64,000 nt of DNA, from contig NZ_CP074149.1 in the NCBI RefSeq assembly GCF_019968765.1, forward strand, positions 4,216,001-4,280,000, in the 5' to 3' direction. Within the stretch, counting starts at the first letter, position 1. Each line of letters opens with the position of its first letter. The notes under the pieces were generated by a model. The model did not search any database. It was not told the DNA's origin and worked only from the letters and a program-made list of their open reading frames with translations. Position numbers and translations under genes: made by a program. This DNA comes from Enterobacter sp. JBIWA008. Its GTDB lineage: Bacteria; Pseudomonadota; Gammaproteobacteria; Enterobacterales; Enterobacteriaceae. Below, piece after piece: positions 1 to 8,086 of this stretch.

Positions 1-582
1 AAAGGTTCCGGCATTCACGTGATTTCTAATCTGCCGAAACACTCTCCCGTCGCGGACGAAAGTCTGGAATTCGCCAGCTATGGCCCCTTTGAGCTGCTCC
101 AGGCTCGCCAGCTGATCGAAAGCAATATTGCTGAGTTTGCGGCGACGCAGGTGACCAAGCAGGACATCATGAAGCTGATGGAGATCCAGGAGAATGCCCG
201 TAAGGAGAAATGTTTCCGCGATTCAGAGTGGGATCTTCAGTTCCACGTTCAGGTCGCCCTGGCAACCCAAAACACGGCGCTGGCGGCAATCGTTGAAAAA
301 ATGTGGACTCAGCGCGTTCACAACCCGTACTGGAAAAAACTGCACGACCATATCGATTCCCGCACCGTCGACAACTGGTGCGACGATCACGACCAAATCC
401 TTAAAGCGCTGATTCGTAAAGATCCGCATGCCGCTAAGCTGGCGATGTGGCAGCACCTGGAAAACACCAAGCAGATGCTGTTCAACGAAACCAGTGATGA
501 CTTCGAATTTAACGCTGACCGCTATCTTTTTGCCGATAATCCGGTTGTTCATCTCGATACGGCTTCCAGTGCCGCAAAATAG
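1..582 (+). CDS. exuR: ExuR, GntR/FadR-type hexuronate repressor (3' part)
   Basis: The reading frame is open from base 1, so the window holds the last 193 residues and the start lies upstream. What remains is the end of the winged-helix DNA-binding domain (KGSGIHV) and the whole all-helical FCD effector domain, including the [11 protein letters not shown] stretch that supplies metal-binding residues in this family. The sequence closely follows E. coli ExuR, which represses galacturonate and glucuronate uptake and breakdown genes (exuT, uxaCA, uxuAB) until hexuronates bind. The next gene is yqjA, as in E. coli. Confidence 0.95.
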   Translation, partial: KGSGIHVISNLPKHSPVADESLEFASYGPFELLQARQLIESNIAEFAATQVTKQDIMKLMEIQENARKEKCFRDSEWDLQFHVQVALATQNTALAAIVEKMWTQRVHNPYWKKLHDHIDSRTVDNWCDDHDQILKALIRKDPHAAKLAMWQHLENTKQMLFNETSDDFEFNADRYLFADNPVVHLDTASSAAK

Positions 583-596
583 ATGACCTTTCTGCT

Positions 597-627
597 GGCA
601 GGCGCTACGTTGCGCCTTCCGGCTTAC
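597..627. repeat. REP-like palindrome after exuR
   Basis: The segment pairs around the GGCGC/GCGCC core and ends in CCGGCTTA, the usual look of an enterobacterial REP unit. It sits 15 bases after the exuR stop codon and may protect the mRNA 3' end. I saw no following T-run, so it is not called a terminator. Confidence 0.5.
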
Positions 628-926
628 ATGGGTAAGCAAAACATATATAGTGTCAGCCTTTGTAAATCCCCTCGCTCACTTCCTGGGCTTACGCCAAAAT
701 CAACTCACCCCTGCAAATTCTGTGACGCAGAACGTTGGGCTTTGTTACAATTGGATTCAATTCCTTATTTTGTAAGTTAGTGCTTGCTAACCAGCCAATT
801 AACAGGGAACAGTGTTGGCCACACCGCAATGTGTCCGCGAGCGACCATAATGAAATCACAACAATGTCGCCGTGCTGTTTGTCCCGGATAACAGGCGTGA
901 CGTTAACCGATTTCCAGGAACACTGA
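628..926. other. Intergenic region upstream of yqjA
   Basis: About 300 bases without a credible gene. The only open frames are short and have no ribosome-binding site or recognisable product. The stretch must carry the yqjA promoter. Just before the yqjA ATG there is an AGGA Shine-Dalgarno sequence. In E. coli yqjA-mzrA is controlled by CpxR, but I could not find a convincing CpxR box (GTAAA-N5-GTAAA) by eye. Confidence 0.5.
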
Positions 927-1589
927 ATGGAACTTTTGACCCAACTACTGCATGCCCTCTGGGCGCAGGATTTTGAAACGCTGGCCAACCCTTCCATGAT
1001 TGGCATGCTCTATTTCGTCTTGTTTATGATCCTGTTCCTTGAGAACGGTTTGTTGCCTGCTGCCTTCCTGCCCGGTGACAGTTTGCTGGTGCTTGTCGGC
1101 GTGCTGTGTGCCAAAGGGGCGATGGCGTTTCCACACACCGTTTTATTACTGACCGTCGCGGCCAGCCTCGGCTGCTGGGTGAGCTATATCCAGGGACGAT
1201 GGCTGGGCAATACCCGGATCGTCCAGAACTGGCTCTCTCATCTTCCTGCGCATTATCACCAGCGGGCGCACCACCTTTTTCATAAGCACGGGCTTTCCGC
1301 GCTGCTGATTGGCCGCTTTATCGCCTTTGTTCGCACCCTGTTGCCCACCATTGCCGGTCTGTCGGGTTTGAGCAGCACGCGCTTCCAGTTCTTTAACTGG
1401 ATGAGCGGCCTGCTATGGGTGCTTATTCTGACGACGCTCGGCTATGCGCTGGGTAAAACGCCGGTCTTTATGAAATATGAAGACCAACTGATGTCCTGCC
1501 TGATGCTGCTGCCTGTGGTTCTGCTGGTATTCGGCCTGATTGGCTCACTGGTTGTCTTGTGGAAAAAGAAATACGGAGCCAGAGGCTAA
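927..1589 (+). CDS. yqjA: YqjA, DedA-family inner membrane protein
   Basis: A 220-residue polytopic membrane protein of the DedA/SNARE-associated family. The family motif region around F-L-P-G-D-S (near residue 50) and the conserved [12 protein letters not shown] segment (near residue 130) are both present. The C-terminus ends in a hydrophobic helix followed by a basic tail. In E. coli YqjA is needed for growth at alkaline pH and acts with its paralogue YghB in envelope integrity and proton-dependent transport. The ATG has an AGGA Shine-Dalgarno. mzrA follows directly, so the two are likely co-transcribed. Confidence 0.95.
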   Translation: MELLTQLLHALWAQDFETLANPSMIGMLYFVLFMILFLENGLLPAAFLPGDSLLVLVGVLCAKGAMAFPHTVLLLTVAASLGCWVSYIQGRWLGNTRIVQNWLSHLPAHYHQRAHHLFHKHGLSALLIGRFIAFVRTLLPTIAGLSGLSSTRFQFFNWMSGLLWVLILTTLGYALGKTPVFMKYEDQLMSCLMLLPVVLLVFGLIGSLVVLWKKKYGARG

Positions 1590-1591
1590 CG

Positions 1592-1975
1592 ATGGTTATC
1601 TCACCGCTCGCCCTGCGCCGTTTCGCTTTTGCCGTGATTACGCTGGTGGGGCTCAGCGCCCTGCTGCTGGCATGGAGCGCGCTTTCGCATCAGGAATCGA
1701 CCCTGGCCATCCGCCCGGTAAACCAGGGCGCCAGCGTGCCTGACGGTTTTTCTGTCTGGCATCATCTGGATGCGAACGGGATCAGCTTTAAGAGCATCAC
1801 TCCGCAGGACGACGTTTTACTGATCAAGTTTGATTCTCGTGCGCAAAGTGCCGCCGCGAAAGTGGTTCTCGACCGTACGCTGCCGCACGGGTATATCATT
1901 GCCCAGCAGGAGGATGACAGCCAGCCTGCGGCCTGGCTGTCATTGATTCGCGATACGTCGCATCGGTTTGGATAA
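1592..1975 (+). CDS. mzrA: MzrA, EnvZ/OmpR modulator
   Basis: A 127-residue protein with one N-terminal membrane helix (about residues 10-32) and a periplasmic domain ending in a segment like the E. coli protein ([14 protein letters not shown]). In E. coli MzrA (YqjB) binds EnvZ and links the Cpx stress response to EnvZ/OmpR. The ATG at 1592 is preferred over an upstream in-frame codon at 1559: it has GAGG seven bases before it, lies 3 bases after the yqjA stop, and gives the usual family length. Confidence 0.9.
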   Translation: MVISPLALRRFAFAVITLVGLSALLLAWSALSHQESTLAIRPVNQGASVPDGFSVWHHLDANGISFKSITPQDDVLLIKFDSRAQSAAAKVVLDRTLPHGYIIAQQEDDSQPAAWLSLIRDTSHRFG

Positions 1976-2028
1976 CTTCCAGGATTCCGAATCTTTTCAC
2001 TCACTTTGGTGAATCCCCCGTTTACTTA

Positions 2029-2036
2029 CTATGCTT
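2029..2036 (+). promoter_or_regulatory. Candidate sigma-S type -10 element for yqjCDEK
   Basis: The octamer CTATGCTT resembles the extended -10 of RpoS promoters (CTATACT). It lies about 80 bases before the yqjC start. The E. coli yqjCDEK genes are reported as RpoS-dependent, which fits. This was found by eye only. Confidence 0.35.
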
Positions 2037-2117
2037 AAGTACGCGGAGCACCCCTCAATGTACTCCGCATAACTTTGGATAGCGGCTTATGCCGCCACAC
2101 AATGGAAGGTTTCGATA

Positions 2118-2486
2118 ATGAAATTCCGCATGACTCTGGCTCTGGCCCTTTTTTCTTTAAGCACAGCATCCTTCGCAAACTCTCTCTGTCAGGAGAAAGA
2201 ACAGGATATTCAGCGTGAGATCGGTTATGCCGAGAAGCATAACAATCAGCACCGAGTTGATGGTCTTAAAAAAGCGCTGAGCGAAGTGAAAGCGAACTGT
2301 TCAGACAGCAAGCTTCGTGCCGACCACCAGAAGAAAATCGCTGAACAGAAGGACGAGATAGCCGAGCGCCGTCGCGACCTGCAGGAAGCGAAAGAGAAAG
2401 GGGATGCGGAAAAAATTGCTAAGCGCGAGAAGAAGTTGAAAGAAGCGCAGGATGATCTGAAAGCGCTGGAAGCTCGCGATTATTGA
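2118..2486 (+). CDS. yqjC: YqjC, periplasmic DUF1090 protein
   Basis: A 122-residue protein with a clear signal peptide (basic start, hydrophobic core, cleavage probably after SFA at residue 20). The mature part is highly charged, rich in Lys, Glu and Arg, and predicted to be long alpha-helix or coiled coil. It contains two cysteines (SLCQ near residue 24 and ANC near residue 60) that could pair in the periplasm. It belongs to the DUF1090 family, whose function is unknown. It is the first gene of the probable yqjC-yqjD-yqjE-yqjK operon. Confidence 0.9.
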   Translation: MKFRMTLALALFSLSTASFANSLCQEKEQDIQREIGYAEKHNNQHRVDGLKKALSEVKANCSDSKLRADHQKKIAEQKDEIAERRRDLQEAKEKGDAEKIAKREKKLKEAQDDLKALEARDY

Positions 2487-2517
2487 GTTAACGGAAATCT
2501 CAACAGGAGAGAGAATC

Positions 2518-2823
2518 ATGTCAAAAGATACGACGTCTGAACATCTGCGCGCTGAGCTGAAATCCCTGGCCGATACCCTTGAAGAGGTGCTGAACTCCTC
2601 TGCTGATAAGTCAAAAGAAGAGGTCAGCAAGCTGCGCAGCAAGGCGGAGCAGGCGCTGAAAGAGAGCCGCTATCGCCTGGGTGAAACCGGTGATGCACTG
2701 GCGAAACAGACCCGCGAAGCGGCTGCGCGCGCCGACGAATACGTGCGTGATAATCCATGGACGGGTGTTGGGATTGGTGCCGCAGTGGGTGTGGTACTGG
2801 GTGTCCTTCTGACGCGTCGTTGA
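2518..2823 (+). CDS. yqjD: YqjD, C-tail-anchored ribosome-associated protein
   Basis: A 101-residue protein of the ElaB/YgaM/YqjD (DUF883) family. Residues 1-75 are a charged amphipathic helix. A glycine-rich hydrophobic tail (GVGIGAAVGVVLGVLL) then ends in TRR and would insert in the inner membrane. In E. coli YqjD binds 70S and 100S ribosomes in stationary phase and tethers them to the membrane. A GGAGAGAG Shine-Dalgarno precedes the ATG. The yqjE start lies one base after the stop, so translation may be coupled. Confidence 0.92.
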   Translation: MSKDTTSEHLRAELKSLADTLEEVLNSSADKSKEEVSKLRSKAEQALKESRYRLGETGDALAKQTREAAARADEYVRDNPWTGVGIGAAVGVVLGVLLTRR

Positions 2824-2824
2824 T

Positions 2825-3217
2825 ATGGAAGATCCTCGTCACGCACAAGGGCCTGCTAACAACGTCCTCGGCATCGGCCAGCGTATTTTAACGACGCTGG
2901 TCGGGATTGCCGAAACGCGCGTCCGGCTTGCAGTGGTCGAGCTGGAAGAGGAGAAAGCGAACCTCTTCCAGATGCTGCTGATGCTCGGGCTGACCATGCT
3001 TTTCGCCGCGTTTGGTCTGATGAGCCTGATGGTGTTAATCATCTGGGCCATTGACCCGCAGTATCGTCTTAACGCGATGATTGCGACCACCGTCGTTCTG
3101 CTGGTCGCAGCGTTGATAGGCGGTATCTGGACGCTGCGTAAGGCGCGCAAGTCCACTTTCCTGCGCCATACGCGTCAGGAGCTGGCGAACGATCGCGCCC
3201 TGCTGGAGGATGACTAG
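2825..3217 (+). CDS. yqjE: YqjE, phage-holin-superfamily membrane protein
   Basis: A 130-residue DUF1469 (holin superfamily III-like) protein. An amphipathic N-terminal helix carries the motif ETRVRLAVVELEEEKANL. Two hydrophobic helices follow, at about residues 50-75 and 85-108, and then a charged tail. The molecular role is unknown. The gene sits between yqjD and yqjK with almost no spacing, which supports joint expression and perhaps a shared membrane complex. Confidence 0.9.
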   Translation: MEDPRHAQGPANNVLGIGQRILTTLVGIAETRVRLAVVELEEEKANLFQMLLMLGLTMLFAAFGLMSLMVLIIWAIDPQYRLNAMIATTVVLLVAALIGGIWTLRKARKSTFLRHTRQELANDRALLEDD

Positions 3218-3219
3218 CC

Positions 3220-3516
3220 GTGAGCGGTAAAGCCGAACGTCAAAAGCGAAAAGCGAGCCTGTTAAGCCAGATCCAGCAGCAACGACTGGATCTGTCAGCC
3301 AGTCGTCGCGACTGGATTGACGCGACGCGACGGTTTGACCGGGGCTGGAATACCGTCCTGAGCCTGCGTTCATGGGCCCTGGTCGGCAGCAGCGTGATGG
3401 CTATCTGGTCCGTTCGTCATCCGAATATGCTGATCCGCTGGGCACGCCGTGGATTTGGCGCCTGGAGCGCCTGGCGTCTGGTGAAAGCAACGTTGCGGCA
3501 GCAGCAGCTTCGGTGA
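3220..3516 (+). CDS. yqjK: YqjK, YqjK-like family protein
   Basis: A 98-residue protein starting with GTG, two bases after the yqjE stop. The N-terminal half is very basic and helical (AERQKRKASLLSQIQQQR). The C-terminal half has a weakly hydrophobic segment (SWALVGSSVMAIWSV) and ends in a basic stretch. It matches the YqjK-like family, which has no established function. It is the last gene of the operon and is followed at once by a strong terminator. Confidence 0.88.
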   Translation: MSGKAERQKRKASLLSQIQQQRLDLSASRRDWIDATRRFDRGWNTVLSLRSWALVGSSVMAIWSVRHPNMLIRWARRGFGAWSAWRLVKATLRQQQLR

Positions 3517-3523
3517 TAAAAGC

Positions 3524-3553
3524 AAAACGGTAACCCTGGTTACCGTTTTTTTT
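3524..3553 (+). terminator. Rho-independent terminator after yqjK
   Basis: A perfect stem (AACGGTAACC / GGTTACCGTT, short loop) is followed by eight T residues. It closes the yqjCDEK operon. Confidence 0.92.
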
Positions 3554-3556
3554 GCG

Positions 3557-3588
3557 CCTTCTCCCCGTGGAAGAGGGTTGGGTAAGGG
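3557..3588. repeat. CTCTCCC-type intergenic palindrome
   Basis: An imperfect copy of an element (CCCTCTCCC...GGGAGAGGG core) that recurs in this window at 7443, 19751 and 42231. Here the arms read CTTCTCCCC and GGTTGGGTAAGGG. It has no coding potential. Confidence 0.55.
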
Positions 3589-3630
3589 CACCCGCGCGCA
3601 CGATCCCTTACTCAATATCTTTGAAAGAGA

Positions 3631-3659
3631 TTGACAGTTTTCCTTGCTAACAATTGCTA
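3631..3659 (+). promoter_or_regulatory. Candidate sigma-70 promoter of yqjF
   Basis: TTGACA at 3631 and TTGCTA at 3654 are separated by 17 bases. They lie about 100 bases upstream of the yqjF start. In E. coli the yqjF promoter is activated directly by the LysR-type protein YhaJ, whose gene is at 5728-6630 here, and responds to dinitrotoluene breakdown products. Confidence 0.55.
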
Positions 3660-3764
3660 CCCGCCCCGTTTATTATCCTCTCCATCGACAGCAACGACGC
3701 GGTATCTACCCGTAATTGCAGACAAATAATGTTCAGCCGCTCATGTGGTTTCCTGGAGAGTAAA

Positions 3765-4157
3765 ATGAAAAAATTAGAAGATGTTGGTGTACTGGTCGCG
3801 CGTATTTTGATGCCAATTCTGTTCATCGTGGCAGGTTGGGGAAAAATCACCGGTTATGCGGGTACCCAGCAGTATATGGAAGCCATGGGCGTTCCGGGGT
3901 TCCTGCTGCCACTGACCATTCTGCTTGAGTTCGGCGGCGGCCTGGCGGTACTGTTCGGCTTCCTGACCCGTACCACCGCGCTGTTTACCGCAGGCTTCAC
4001 CGTGCTGACAGCGTTCATCTTCCACAGCAACTTTGCGGAAGGCGTCAACTCTCTGATGTTCATGAAAAACCTGACCATCGCGGGTGGCTTCCTGCTGCTG
4101 GCCGTCACTGGCCCGGGCGCATACAGCATCGACCGCGTTCTGAATAAGAAGTGGTAA
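3765..4157 (+). CDS. yqjF: YqjF, DoxX-family membrane protein
   Basis: A 130-residue protein with four predicted membrane helices and the DoxX-family pattern (ARILMPILFIVAGWGKI near the start, FGGGLAVLFGFLTR in the middle). The start at 3765 has GGAGAG upstream and reproduces the E. coli N-terminus MKKLEDVGVL. An in-frame codon at 3654 overlaps the likely promoter and is rejected. The catalytic role is not established; the family is described as quinol oxidase subunit-like. The gene is known mainly for its promoter, which YhaJ activates in response to nitroaromatic derivatives. Confidence 0.93.
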   Translation: MKKLEDVGVLVARILMPILFIVAGWGKITGYAGTQQYMEAMGVPGFLLPLTILLEFGGGLAVLFGFLTRTTALFTAGFTVLTAFIFHSNFAEGVNSLMFMKNLTIAGGFLLLAVTGPGAYSIDRVLNKKW

Positions 4158-4180
4158 GCACGCTATACTGAATGAACTTA

Positions 4181-4207
4181 AAGCGAGGAGACATCTCCTC
4201 GCTTTTG
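4181..4207 (+). terminator. Hairpin between yqjF and yqjG
   Basis: The inverted repeat AGCGAGGAGA / TCTCCTCGCT is followed by a short T-run (TTTTG). It could terminate yqjF. A TATACT hexamer sits just upstream at 4164, so it could instead lie in the yqjG leader. Confidence 0.65.
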
Positions 4208-4228
4208 CTATCTGACGGAGGAGAAAAA

Positions 4229-5215
4229 ATGGGACAACTCGTAGACGGCGTATGGCAGGATGTCTGGTATGACACCAAATCCACCGGAGGTCGCTTCAAG
4301 CGCTCAGTTTCGGCCTTCCGTAACTGGCTGACCGCCGACGGTGCGCCGGGCCCAAGCGGCGAAGGCGGCTTTGCGGCTGAGAAAGATCGTTACCATCTTT
4401 ATGTTTCGCTTGCCTGCCCGTGGGCCCACCGCACGCTGATTGTGCGCAAGCTTAAAGGTCTCGAATCCTTAATTCCGGTTTCAGTCGTCAACCCGCTGAT
4501 GCTGGAAAACGGCTGGACGTTTGACGATGATTTCCCTGCGGCGACCGGCGACGATCTTTACCACCATGATTTCCTTTACCAGCTCTATTTGCGCGCCGAT
4601 CCTCACTACACCGGGCGCGTTACCGTGCCGGTGCTGTGGGACAAGAAAAACCAGACGATTGTCAGCAATGAATCTGCGGAAATCATCCGCATGTTCAATA
4701 CCGCGTTTGATGCGCACGGCGCACGTGCCGGAGATTACTATCCGGTTGAGCTGCGCGAGAAAATTGATGAGCTGAACGGCTGGATTTACGACAACGTCAA
4801 CAACGGTGTCTACAAGGCCGGTTTCGCCACCAGCCAGGAAGCGTATGACGAAGCGGTCGGAAAGGTATTTGAATCCCTGGAGCGCCTGGAGCAGATCCTG
4901 GGCCAGCGTCGCTACCTGACGGGCGATCGCCTGACGGAAGCGGACATTCGCCTGTGGACCACGCTGATTCGCTTCGATCCGGTCTATGTCACCCACTTTA
5001 AGTGCGACAAGCACCGCATTAGCGATTACCTGAACCTGCATGGTTTCCTGCGCGACATCTACCAGATGCCGGGCATCGCGGAGACGGTTAACTTCGACCA
5101 TATTCGCACCCACTATTTCCGCAGCCACAAGACCATCAACCCGACGGGCATTATCTCTATCGGCCCGTGGCAGAACCTGGATGAACCTCACGGGCGCGAC
5201 GTCCGTTTTGGATAA
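4229..5215 (+). CDS. yqjG: YqjG, glutathionyl-hydroquinone reductase
   Basis: A 328-residue xi-class glutathione transferase homologue. The catalytic cysteine is Cys63 in SLACPWAHRT, followed by the thioredoxin-fold N-terminal domain and a helical C-terminal domain. The family enzyme uses glutathione to reduce glutathionyl-hydroquinones in the cytosol. The start at 4229 follows GGAGGAG and yields the E. coli-like N-terminus MGQL; the in-frame codon at 4172 lies before the hairpin. Pairing with the DoxX-type yqjF suggests a role in quinone or aromatic detoxification, which is inference. Confidence 0.95.
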   Translation: MGQLVDGVWQDVWYDTKSTGGRFKRSVSAFRNWLTADGAPGPSGEGGFAAEKDRYHLYVSLACPWAHRTLIVRKLKGLESLIPVSVVNPLMLENGWTFDDDFPAATGDDLYHHDFLYQLYLRADPHYTGRVTVPVLWDKKNQTIVSNESAEIIRMFNTAFDAHGARAGDYYPVELREKIDELNGWIYDNVNNGVYKAGFATSQEAYDEAVGKVFESLERLEQILGQRRYLTGDRLTEADIRLWTTLIRFDPVYVTHFKCDKHRISDYLNLHGFLRDIYQMPGIAETVNFDHIRTHYFRSHKTINPTGIISIGPWQNLDEPHGRDVRFG

Positions 5216-5220
5216 ATATT

Positions 5221-5250
5221 AAGGGCATCAATAGATGCCCTTTTTTAATT
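5221..5250 (+). terminator. Rho-independent terminator after yqjG
   Basis: AAGGGCATC / GATGCCCTT stem followed by TTTTTT, six bases after the yqjG stop codon. Confidence 0.92.
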
Positions 5251-5322
5251 CACAATCTCCATCTATCCTTACTTTGATTACTTAAAAAACAAGTGATTGA
5301 CCGATTATTGAGGCAAGGAAAA

Positions 5323-5688
5323 ATGGACTGGTATTTAAAAGTACTACGCAACTACATCGGATTTGGTGGCCGTGCCCGCCGCAAAGAGTACTGGATGTTC
5401 GTTCTGGTGAACTTCATCCTCATCATGGTGCTGGGGATTGTGGATAAAATTCTTGGCTGGGAGCGGGCTGGCGGTGAAGGCGTGCTGACCACCATTTATG
5501 GCCTGTTAGTCCTGCTGCCATCATGGGCGGTGCTGTTCCGTCGACTGCACGACACCGATCGTTCTGCGTGGTGGTTACTGCTGCTGTTGATCCCGATCGT
5601 GGGCTGGATCGTAATTTTGATTTTCAACTGCCAGAGCGGGACACCGGGCGAAAACCGCTTTGGTCCGGATCCTAAGATCGGCGCATAA
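5323..5688 (+). CDS. yhaH: YhaH, DUF805 inner membrane protein
   Basis: A 121-residue DUF805 protein with an amphipathic N-terminus (MDWYLKVL), four predicted membrane segments, the RRKEYWMF motif near residue 20 and the LHDTDRSAWW motif near residue 75. The ATG at 5323 has AGGCAAGGAA upstream and gives the family length. Function is unknown. E. coli carries a second, similar gene (yhaI) at this position; only one copy is present here. Confidence 0.92.
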   Translation: MDWYLKVLRNYIGFGGRARRKEYWMFVLVNFILIMVLGIVDKILGWERAGGEGVLTTIYGLLVLLPSWAVLFRRLHDTDRSAWWLLLLLIPIVGWIVILIFNCQSGTPGENRFGPDPKIGA

Positions 5689-5722
5689 AAAAAGCCCGGT
5701 GACGCACAGCGATCCGGGCTTA
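5688..5722 (-). terminator. Terminator of yhaJ (minus strand)
   Basis: Read on the minus strand, AGCCCGGATCG...TCACCGGGCT forms a stem followed by seven T residues. It lies just after the yhaJ stop codon and abuts the yhaH stop, so the convergent pair shares this 40-base gap. Confidence 0.85.
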
Positions 5723-5727
5723 CAGAC

Positions 5728-6630
5728 CTATTTATTATATTGCGCGAAAAGCTTCGGAATTTCGCGTAAACACCATGATTTGGCTTCGCCCATGCTGTCA
5801 CGACGCCACGCCATAATGATATCCACCTCGTGGCTATATTCCGGGCTGACAACGCGCAGCCGGCCTTCAGCAATGTCTTTTTCGACAAACGGGTACGGCA
5901 TGGTCGCCACGCCCAAACCGGCCAATAGCGCCTGCCGTTTGTCTTCCAGTGACGTGACCGTCAGACGAGGCTGTTTATCCAGCAGCTGCACCGTCAGCAC
6001 CGGACGCTCGCGCGCGGTATCCGCAACCGCCACGCCGCGATACTTCACGCGCGTCACTTCAGATAGCGGCTCCGGCTCCTGGTGAATCGGGTGATTGGGA
6101 GCAGCAACATAGACGTTCATCACGCTGTAGAGCTTGCGCGAGTTGATTTCCGATGAGGAACGGAAGTGCATGTCCGGCGCAATCACAATATCCGCCCTGC
6201 CCGTTTCCAGACGTTCCCACGCGCCTGCCAGCACCTCGGTGATGATTGACAGCTGCGTATTGGCCTTAGCCGCCAGGCGGTCCACCAGTGGGAACAGCGC
6301 TTCTGTCGGCACCAGCGCTTCGGTAACTAACGTCAGATGGGTTTCCCAGCCGCGCGCCAGCGCTTCGGCGTCCGTCGTGAGCTTGTCCGCCGCTTCCAGC
6401 AGCACGCGGCCGCGCTCCAGCAGCATTCGCCCCACGTTGGTGAATTTTGTTCGATGACCGGAGCGGTCAAACAGCACCACGTCCAGCTCTTCCTCCAGCT
6501 TCTGCATAGTGTAGCTTAGGGCAGACGGAACGCGCCCCAGCTCATCTGCCGCCGCCGCAAAACTGCCGCGCCGGTCAATCGCGTCCATGACGCGAAGCGC
6601 CTCAAGCGTCAATGCTCTCTCTTTAGCCAT
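5728..6630 (-). CDS. yhaJ: YhaJ, LysR-type transcriptional regulator
   Basis: A 300-residue LysR-type regulator. The winged helix-turn-helix occupies about residues 8-66 (DRRGSFAAAADELGRVPSALSYTMQKLE). A linker helix and a two-lobed effector-binding domain follow (about residues 90-295). In E. coli YhaJ activates the yqjF promoter in response to dinitrotoluene metabolites, and in pathogenic strains it affects type III secretion genes. It is divergent from yhaK, with a 104-base gap that should hold both promoters and an autoregulatory site. Confidence 0.94.
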   Translation of the reverse strand: MAKERALTLEALRVMDAIDRRGSFAAAADELGRVPSALSYTMQKLEEELDVVLFDRSGHRTKFTNVGRMLLERGRVLLEAADKLTTDAEALARGWETHLTLVTEALVPTEALFPLVDRLAAKANTQLSIITEVLAGAWERLETGRADIVIAPDMHFRSSSEINSRKLYSVMNVYVAAPNHPIHQEPEPLSEVTRVKYRGVAVADTARERPVLTVQLLDKQPRLTVTSLEDKRQALLAGLGVATMPYPFVEKDIAEGRLRVVSPEYSHEVDIIMAWRRDSMGEAKSWCLREIPKLFAQYNK

Positions 6631-6734
6631 CTCGTTCTCATTCAGGAAATTTGAACATACCGGGCAGAATATCTGGCTAACAATGCAGCGTCCATACCTT
6701 TACCATTGTTTTAGTGTAAAGAGAGGTCAAGTTT

Positions 6735-7436
6735 ATGATTACGACAAGAACAGCTAAACAGTGCGGACAAGCCGATTTCGGTTGGCTGCAGGCCCGCTAC
6801 ACCTTTTCCTTTGGACACTACTTTGACCCTAAACTCCTCGGTTACGCTTCACTGCGCGTGTTGAACCAGGAAGTGCTCGCCCCGGGCGCTTCCTTCCAGC
6901 CGCGTACGTACCCGAAAGTCGATATCCTGAACCTGATCCTGGAAGGCGAGGCAGAATACCGCGATAGCGAGGGCAATCATGTCCAGGCAAAGGCTGGCGA
7001 AGCGTTGTTAATTTCCACGCAGCCGGGCATCAGCTACAGCGAGCATAACCTCAGCAAAGACAAAACGCTGACCCGCATGCAGCTGTGGCTGGACGCCTGC
7101 CCCGAGCGGGAAAACCCGCTGGTACAGAAGTTAGATTTAACGGGCGATAAGCAGCAGCTGATTGCATCGCCGGACGGCAGTAAAGGTAGTCTGCAGCTGC
7201 GCCAGCAGGTGTGGCTGCATCATATCGAGCTGAAGAAAGGTGAACAGGCGAGCTTCCAGCTTCATGGTCCGCGCGCCTATTTACAGTCTATTCACGGTAC
7301 GATGCATGCGGTGACGCACGCGGAAGAGAAAGAAGCGCTCACCTGCGGCGACGGGGCGTTTATTCGCGATGAGGCGAACATCACCCTGGTGGCGGATACG
7401 CCGCTGCGCGCGCTGCTGATTGATTTGCCGGTTTAG
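6735..7436 (+). CDS. yhaK: YhaK, pirin-like bicupin
   Basis: A 233-residue redox-sensitive bicupin of the pirin family. The N-terminal cupin includes FSFGHYFDP (near residue 25) and the PKVDILNLILEGEAEYRDS stretch near residue 60. A second, more divergent cupin follows. E. coli YhaK is cytosolic; its structure is known but its substrate is not. The start has an AGAGAGG sequence upstream. It is divergent from yhaJ and so a likely YhaJ target. Confidence 0.93.
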   Translation: MITTRTAKQCGQADFGWLQARYTFSFGHYFDPKLLGYASLRVLNQEVLAPGASFQPRTYPKVDILNLILEGEAEYRDSEGNHVQAKAGEALLISTQPGISYSEHNLSKDKTLTRMQLWLDACPERENPLVQKLDLTGDKQQLIASPDGSKGSLQLRQQVWLHHIELKKGEQASFQLHGPRAYLQSIHGTMHAVTHAEEKEALTCGDGAFIRDEANITLVADTPLRALLIDLPV

Positions 7437-7442
7437 AGAATA

Positions 7443-7475
7443 CCCTCACCCTAACCCTCTCCCAATGGGAGAGGG
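7443..7475. repeat. CCCTCACCCT-type palindrome after yhaK
   Basis: CCCTCTCCC / GGGAGAGGG arms around AAT, preceded by CCCTCACCCTAA. It is one of four related elements in the window and lies between convergent yhaK and the Spy-like gene. It might end transcription from either side. Confidence 0.6.
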
Positions 7476-7526
7476 AACCGATCGAGCCACGGCAGAATCA
7501 TCCGGCGCCTTACGCGACGTACGGAA

Positions 7527-7937
7527 TCACTCTGCCAGCGCGTTAGCCATATCGGTTCTAATCTGCTTACGCTGTTCCGGCGTCAACACCTGGCTGACAT
7601 CGAAGTAATATTTCACGCGGTAATAGCGGGCCTGCTCTTCAATTTTGCTAAAGGCGACAAGCTGGCTTTTCACCGTGCTTTCGTCCCATTTACCCGCCTG
7701 GAACATGTCGATCAGCGCGCCGTCCTTCACCCCTGTCATCGGGATCTTGCTGACATTTTGTTCCAGCTGCTTATGCAGATCTGCAATTTTCTTAACCTGC
7801 TCATTGCTGAGCTTCAGGTGCTGTACCAGCGGATCCTGCGATGGAGACGGGGCAGCCTCAACGTTCGCGGCCTGTGCCGTAAAACTGCACACTGCCAGCG
7901 AGGCGGCAACCAGCGCAATACGGGTCATTTTCATCAT
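7527..7937 (-). CDS. Spy/CpxP-like small periplasmic protein
   Basis: A 136-residue protein with a signal peptide (hydrophobic core IALVAASLAVC, cleavage probably after AQA near residue 23). The mature part is helical and charged. The LTPEQRKQI motif near residue 120 matches the LTxxQ repeat of the Spy/CpxP family of periplasmic chaperones and stress regulators. A second, weaker repeat (LSNEQVKKI, near residue 42) mirrors it, giving the expected two-repeat layout. I recognise the family but no named orthologue. In E. coli K-12 this position holds cysteine-utilisation genes instead. The ATG-ATG start follows TAAGGACAG. Confidence 0.75.
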   Translation of the reverse strand: MMKMTRIALVAASLAVCSFTAQAANVEAAPSPSQDPLVQHLKLSNEQVKKIADLHKQLEQNVSKIPMTGVKDGALIDMFQAGKWDESTVKSQLVAFSKIEEQARYYRVKYYFDVSQVLTPEQRKQIRTDMANALAE

Positions 7938-8044
7938 CTTACTGTCCTTACATGCTGTTATAGGGAAAAGCAGGCGTATTGTTTTTCAAGAGCGGATGAA
8001 TATGTGTGAGTAATTATACAAACAATTTTGTATGTTTAGCGGGC

Positions 8045-8074
8045 AAAAAAATGCCCCCTGCGTTGAGGGGGCAT
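8045..8074 (-). terminator. Terminator of the tdc operon
   Basis: On the minus strand the stem ATGCCCCCT / AGGGGGCAT is followed by seven T residues. It begins 13 bases beyond the tdcE stop codon and shows that the operon ends at tdcE here. Confidence 0.92.
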
Positions 8075-8086
8075 GAGCACTCGCGT

